Program-made: the position numbers and the translations under genes | Assembly: GCF_039521745.1 (NCBI RefSeq) | Contig: NZ_BAAACT010000190.1 | Source: Faecalicatena contorta | GTDB taxonomy: Bacteria > Bacillota > Clostridia > Lachnospirales > Lachnospiraceae | DNA length: 64,000 nt | Direction: 5' to 3' (one strand) | Shown: in pieces, positions 60,278-64,000 of the stretch | How the letters are laid out: each line of letters starts with the position of its first letter | How positions within the stretch are numbered: the first letter of the stretch is position 1 | The notes under the pieces: generated by a model | Database searches by the model: none | What the model was told of the DNA's origin: nothing | The model's input: only the letters and a program-made list of their open reading frames with translations

Positions 60278-60871
60278 ATGTGCGGACGTTATTATATTGA
60301 CGACGAGACAGCCCGGGAGATCGAAAAGCTTGTCCGTCATCTGGACAGGAAAATGTCTGTTTCCGGGAAAAAAGACATCTATCCGTCCAATACAGCCCCC
60401 GTCATTACCGGGCATCACAATGAATTTGCAGAGGAACTGTTTACCTGGGGATTCCCCGGATTCGGCAGTAAAAGCCTGCTCATCAATGCCCGGGCTGAGA
60501 CTGCTATGGAAAAAAGAACATTTAAAGACAGTGTACGTACCAGAAGATGTGCCGTACCTGCAGCGGGGTTTTATGAATGGAATTCCGAAAAAGAAAAATA
60601 TACATTTCGTAACCCGGACAGCAGCATCTTCTATCTCGCCGGATTCTATAAGGAATACGAGGAAGGAACCCGCTTTGTGATCCTGACAACTGAGGCCAAT
60701 GATTCTATGAAGAGCGTACACAACCGGATGCCGCTGGTCCTTGGCCGGCAGGAGCTGGACGCCTGGCTGTTTGACGATAGCCAGACGGAGCTGATTCTCA
60801 GAAAAGTTCCCGGCCCCCTGAAAAAAGACACCGAATACGAACAGCAGAGCCTGCCTTTTACCAACATGTAG
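60278..60871 (+). CDS. SOS response-associated peptidase (SRAP/YedK type)
   Basis: A 197-residue SRAP protein that forms a thiazolidine crosslink with abasic sites in single-stranded DNA through its N-terminal cysteine. The start MCGRYYIDD exposes Cys2. The conserved NARAET near residue 70, AAGFYEW near 92 and HNRMPLVL near 148 supply the asparagine, glutamate and histidine of the active site. It lies 37 bases after the treR-like gene and 54 before rarA, a plausible repair grouping. Confidence 0.92.
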   Translation: MCGRYYIDDETAREIEKLVRHLDRKMSVSGKKDIYPSNTAPVITGHHNEFAEELFTWGFPGFGSKSLLINARAETAMEKRTFKDSVRTRRCAVPAAGFYEWNSEKEKYTFRNPDSSIFYLAGFYKEYEEGTRFVILTTEANDSMKSVHNRMPLVLGRQELDAWLFDDSQTELILRKVPGPLKKDTEYEQQSLPFTNM

Positions 60872-60925
60872 ACAGATCTGCCTGACATTTTCCCTACCGG
60901 GATGGCAGTATAGGAGATGAACATT

Positions 60926-62260
60926 ATGGAACAAATGAATTTATTTGATGACCGCAGGCAGACGGCCCCTCTTGCCAGCCGCCTTCGTCCGGACACACTC
61001 AAAGATTTTGTGGGGCAGGAGCATCTGCTCGGAAAGGGTAAGGTCCTCCGGCAGCTGATCGAAAGGGATCAGATCTCTTCTATGATATTCTGGGGCCCTC
61101 CCGGTGTTGGCAAGACCACTCTTGCCAGCATTATCGCCGGACAGACCAAAGCTGATTTTATTAATTTCAGCGCCGTTACCAGCGGAATTAAAGAAATCAA
61201 AGAAGTCATGAACCAGGCCGAGCAGAGCCGTCGCATGGGGATACGCACCGTTTTGTTCGTAGACGAGATCCACCGCTTTAACAAAGCCCAGCAGGATGCA
61301 TTTCTGCCTTTTGTTGAGAAGGGCAGCATCATACTCATTGGCGCCACAACAGAAAATCCATCCTTTGAAGTCAATGCCGCTCTGCTCTCCCGCTGCCGCG
61401 TATTTGTACTGAAAGCACTGGAAGAAGAGGATCTGGTGAAGCTTTTGGGCCATGCCCTAATAACTCCGTCCGGTTTCGGCGGCCAGAATGTACATATTAC
61501 GCCTACCCAGATTGAGGCCATCGCTGCATTTGCAAATGGAGACGCCAGAACGGCCCTGAACACACTGGAGATGGCGGTGCTGAATGGAGAAATCAGCGCA
61601 GCCGGAATCACGGTAACGAATGAGGGGTTGGAGCAGTGTATCAGCAAAAAATCGCTCCTCTATGATAAAAATGGAGAAGAACATTATAACCTGATCTCCG
61701 CTCTGCATAAATCCATGAGAAACAGTGATCCCGATGCGGCTATCTATTGGATGCTGAGAATGCTGGAGGGCGGGGAGAATCCCCTCTATATTGCCCGCCG
61801 CCTGATCCGGTTTGCCAGCGAGGACATCGGTATGGCGGACAGCCATGCCCTTCAGATCGCGGTGGCTGCGTATCAGGCCTGTCATTTTCTGGGTATGCCG
61901 GAATGCGACGTGCATCTCACACACGCGGTCACTTATCTGTCCCTTGCTCCAAAGTCGAACGCACTCTATACCGCATGTGAAGACTGCAAAAAGGATGTCC
62001 GCAATCTGCGGGCCGAGCCGGTTCCCCTGCAGATCCGCAATGCGCCTACCCGCCTGATGAAGGAGCTGGAATACGGAAAAGGATATGAATATGCACACGA
62101 TACGGAAGAAAAGCTGACACACATGCAGTGCATGCCGGATTCCTTGAGAGACCGGCGCTATTATCATCCGACCAAACAAGGGGAAGAACTGCAGGTTAAA
62201 AAGAGATTCGAAGCGATCCAGAAATGGAAAGGGGATATGCCTCCCTCAGGAGAAGTATGA
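60926..62260 (+). CDS. rarA: Replication-associated recombination protein A (MgsA family ATPase)
   Basis: A 444-residue AAA+ ATPase acting at stalled replication forks. It has Walker A GPPGVGKTT near residue 55, Walker B VLFVDEIHRFNKAQQDAF near 107, sensor NPSFEVNAALLSRCRVF and a C-terminal tetramerisation region. The start is set at the ATG at 60926, nine bases after AGGAG, instead of the ATG at 60917, which abuts the site. Its stop overlaps the next start. Confidence 0.95.
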   Translation: MEQMNLFDDRRQTAPLASRLRPDTLKDFVGQEHLLGKGKVLRQLIERDQISSMIFWGPPGVGKTTLASIIAGQTKADFINFSAVTSGIKEIKEVMNQAEQSRRMGIRTVLFVDEIHRFNKAQQDAFLPFVEKGSIILIGATTENPSFEVNAALLSRCRVFVLKALEEEDLVKLLGHALITPSGFGGQNVHITPTQIEAIAAFANGDARTALNTLEMAVLNGEISAAGITVTNEGLEQCISKKSLLYDKNGEEHYNLISALHKSMRNSDPDAAIYWMLRMLEGGENPLYIARRLIRFASEDIGMADSHALQIAVAAYQACHFLGMPECDVHLTHAVTYLSLAPKSNALYTACEDCKKDVRNLRAEPVPLQIRNAPTRLMKELEYGKGYEYAHDTEEKLTHMQCMPDSLRDRRYYHPTKQGEELQVKKRFEAIQKWKGDMPPSGEV

Positions 62261-62724
62261 AAGTAAAAAAATGTGTAAAAGAATCATTTGTTGTGATCGG
62301 AAAAGAAGGCTCCACGTTAGATGGGGATGGTTTTATACAGAAATTATGGGAAGATGCGAATGGAGCATTTTGTGAGATACAGCATCTGGCAAAAAAAGAT
62401 GAACAAGGAAATATAGCGGGAATCTGGGGCGCTATGTCTGATTTCACCTATTCATTTAAACCCTGGGAAGAGAATTATACCAAAGGGGTATATCTTGCGG
62501 GAGTAGAATGTGATGATGACGCCGCTGCACCAGAGGGGTGGACGAAATGGAACATTCCTGGCTATGAGTATTTATATGTGGAATGTGATGGTTATGATAT
62601 ATTTTCTGAAATGATACAGTATATGGTTAAAAATGAGCTTCCATTGGCAGGGGCAGTACATGATTTTACTTGTCCTAAAACCGGTAAAAATTATATGTTC
62701 TTTCCTATTGGCAGAGTTCAGTAA
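62257..62724 (+). CDS. GyrI-like/AraC effector-binding-domain protein
   Basis: A 155-residue protein from the ATG at 62257 after CAGGAG, overlapping the rarA stop by four bases. It has the SHS2-type fold pattern of GyrI-like small-molecule-binding proteins: ESFVVIGKEGSTL, then YLAGVECDDDAAAPEGW, then YEYLYVECDGYDIFS. These bind small ligands or protect gyrase. No DNA-binding domain is present. Its ligand is unknown. Confidence 0.8.
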   Translation: MKVKKCVKESFVVIGKEGSTLDGDGFIQKLWEDANGAFCEIQHLAKKDEQGNIAGIWGAMSDFTYSFKPWEENYTKGVYLAGVECDDDAAAPEGWTKWNIPGYEYLYVECDGYDIFSEMIQYMVKNELPLAGAVHDFTCPKTGKNYMFFPIGRVQ

Positions 62725-62741
62725 TTGCAGCTTGTTAAGGT

Positions 62742-62831
62742 AATATTCACCGTGAAGGAATCTATGGTGATTATGATGATTTTAATGACGTTGAAGAATT
62801 GATTGAATTTATAAAGACTGGAAAACGATAA
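62742..62831 (+). pseudogene. 3' remnant of an unidentified gene
   Basis: A frame without start, NIHREGIYGDYDDFNDVEEL followed by IEFIKTGKR and TAA. It has coding-like character and strongly AT-rich composition. It looks like the tail of a gene lost by deletion. Confidence 0.45.
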
Positions 62832-62879
62832 AATTTCAGTCTGCAGGATCGGGAAATTTGAATTGATGGAGATATCTTG

Positions 62880-63341
62880 ATGAAAGAGATAATTGCTTAT
62901 AAGTTGTCATTTAAAGATGCCTTAGACTACCATAATGATATACTTTGTATTCCCTTCCAAGAAAAATATTGGGATGAATACATGCAGATTTATAATGAAT
63001 GTTTCTATGAAATGAGAAAAGATTTAGAGATTGAACCAATTAATTATTATTCTAATTATTCTCAAATGAGCGATAAAATAAACAATACTTTTATTTACCT
63101 GCAAAACGGAGTTATAGCAGGGGCTGTTACTTGTTTTGATAATGAAATAGACGATTTGATTGTTAGAAAGTCATTTCAAAGGTTGGGAATAGGACAAAAG
63201 TTGTTACTATGGGGAATGAATCATATAAAAGAACAAGGCTATAATGATATTGACTTACATGTAGCCGAATGGAACCAGAGTGCTATAAAGCTATATTTAA
63301 AAACAGGATTCAATATCACGAAAAAAGAAAAAATCCGTTAA
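62880..63341 (+). CDS. GNAT-family N-acetyltransferase
   Basis: A 153-residue acetyltransferase. The acetyl-CoA-binding motif is seen as VRKSFQRLGIGQKLLLWGMN near residues 99-118 and the C-terminal motif as NQSAIKLYLKTGF. The ATG at 62880 follows GGAGA. Much more AT-rich than rarA, it stands between remnants, which suggests acquisition. The substrate cannot be predicted. Confidence 0.85.
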   Translation: MKEIIAYKLSFKDALDYHNDILCIPFQEKYWDEYMQIYNECFYEMRKDLEIEPINYYSNYSQMSDKINNTFIYLQNGVIAGAVTCFDNEIDDLIVRKSFQRLGIGQKLLLWGMNHIKEQGYNDIDLHVAEWNQSAIKLYLKTGFNITKKEKIR

Positions 63342-63623
63342 TTTCTAGTTTGCTGTCTCGTCGGTTCAAAGACTCAATAAGAAGTAAGGCCATTTTCAGG
63401 TTGTGGAGGATATGAATTTTGTATATAATTACGATCACCCAATGTTTGAAGATTGTATACAATTGGTTGATGTGGTTTATCTGAAAAGAGCACGATAAAT
63501 CCCTAAGTATTTGAAAACTCAACAGCATAGAAATGGGGAGTTGACGGAGGAATTAATCAAATGAATTATGAAATAATATATGATGTCAAATAATAAATAG
63601 GTGTTTAGAAAGGAAAATCTCAT
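63342..63623. other. AT-rich spacer with short decayed frames
   Basis: It contains a 28-codon frame at 63413 (MNFVYNYDHPMFEDCIQLVD onward) after GTGGAGG, probably a gene fragment, and no other feature. A GAAAGGAAAA site near 63608 precedes the next gene. Confidence 0.4.
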
Positions 63624-63962
63624 ATGAAAAGATATATTGCCTTGTTAAGGGGAATAAATATTGGCGGTAAAAACAAAATAGATATGACTGAATTAAAAGA
63701 AGGCTTTGCAGAACCTGGTTTTACAGAGGTTACTACCTATCTTAATAGCGGTAATGTTATCTTTTCAAGTGCTATGGATGATAAAACGGCTCTTTCAAAT
63801 AAAGTTAAGCGAATGATAAAAGACAGATTTAATTTAGATATTCCAGTTTTTATTGTTTTGCAGGAAAAATTAAAAGACTTATTAAATAACGCTCCTGATT
63901 GGTGGGGAGATGACAATAAAGATATATATGATAACATCATATTTCAGGCTGTAGACAACTAG
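63624..63962 (+). pseudogene. DUF1697 protein, C-terminally truncated
   Basis: The 112 residues begin KRYIALLRGINIGGKNKIDM and carry YLNSGNVIFSS near residue 40, both typical of DUF1697. Family members have about 180 residues. Here the frame ends after IIFQAVDN, inside a terminator hairpin. The loss of the C-terminal third suggests a fusion with foreign sequence and an inactive gene. Function of the family is unknown. Confidence 0.75.
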
Positions 63963-63988
63963 CCTCCTAAGGGGGCGGTTGTCTTTTT
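63954..63988 (+). terminator. Intrinsic terminator
   Basis: GACAAC (63954) pairs with GTTGTC (63978-63983), with an inner CCTCC/GGGGG stem, followed by TTTTTC. It overlaps the end of the truncated DUF1697 frame. Confidence 0.8.
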
Positions 63989-64000
63989 CTTTTCTCTGCA

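Noticed and set aside
1..64000. CRISPR array or cas genes
   Set aside because: No regularly spaced direct repeats of 25-40 bases and no Cas-like protein were seen. The only repeat clusters are the hairpin regions listed.
1..64000. tRNA or rRNA genes
   Set aside because: No cloverleaf with a TTCRANYC arm or rRNA-like segment was recognised. The element's attachment site is a protein gene, not a tRNA.

Overview
The window reads as chromosomal DNA of an anaerobic Firmicute, most likely a clostridial gut-type organism close to Lachnospiraceae. The basis is AGGAGG-type ribosome sites, TTGACA/TATAAT promoters, asrABC sulfite reductase, QueH, ferredoxin-linked 2-oxoacid oxidation, and a conjugative-element remnant with large serine recombinases. 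This is inferred from gene content only.

Layout, left to right. (1) 1-7110, all minus strand: the 5' part of argH, queH, kdpC-kdpB-kdpA and a small TPR protein, with a very long palindrome and dispersed GGGGTCTGACCCC repeats between them. (2) 7141-17096, minus strand: a ten-gene sugar operon reading FGGY kinase, P-loop kinase, solute-binding lipoprotein, two ABC permeases, a mannose-6-phosphate-isomerase-like protein, a LacI regulator, a PfkB kinase, a class II aldolase and a DUF624 membrane protein. It has a clear promoter with LacI-type operators. (3) 17635-19192, plus strand: an ATPase/permease pair without a binding protein, then two small minus-strand genes. (4) 20797-28550, minus strand: a serine/threonine-dehydratase-like enzyme, a BCCT transporter, an ADP-forming acyl-CoA synthetase and 2-oxoacid:ferredoxin oxidoreductase subunits. 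Together they suggest uptake and fermentation of an amino acid with ATP gain. The first gene, a ferredoxin subunit, survives only as its last 24 codons.

(5) 28551 to about 56690, plus strand: the right part of an integrative conjugative element. It starts inside topB and ends after three tandem large serine recombinases. It keeps the accessory ORFs, MobC, an AbiE-type toxin-antitoxin pair and the relaxase, but has no type IV secretion genes. Its main cargo (37523-47196) is a TetR regulator with two complete ECF transporter cassettes (MptD-like S, EcfT, fused EcfA) flanking a pair of exporter-fold ABC proteins. A methyltransferase and a chimeric pseudogene follow. (6) 56615-59054, minus strand: asrA-asrB and an asrC cut off at the element's right end. 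(7) 59518-63983, plus strand: a TreR-like regulator, an SRAP protein, RarA, a GyrI-like protein, a GNAT acetyltransferase and a truncated DUF1697 gene among AT-rich remnants.

The element appears to have entered asrC. A later deletion seems to have removed its left half, the rest of asrC, any intervening chromosomal DNA and the 5' end of the ferredoxin gene together with its promoter. The element would then be immobile, sulfite reductase would lack its siroheme subunit's C-terminus, and the amino-acid operon would have lost its native promoter. The best candidates for a little-described system are the double ECF/exporter-fold uptake cargo and the sugar operon.
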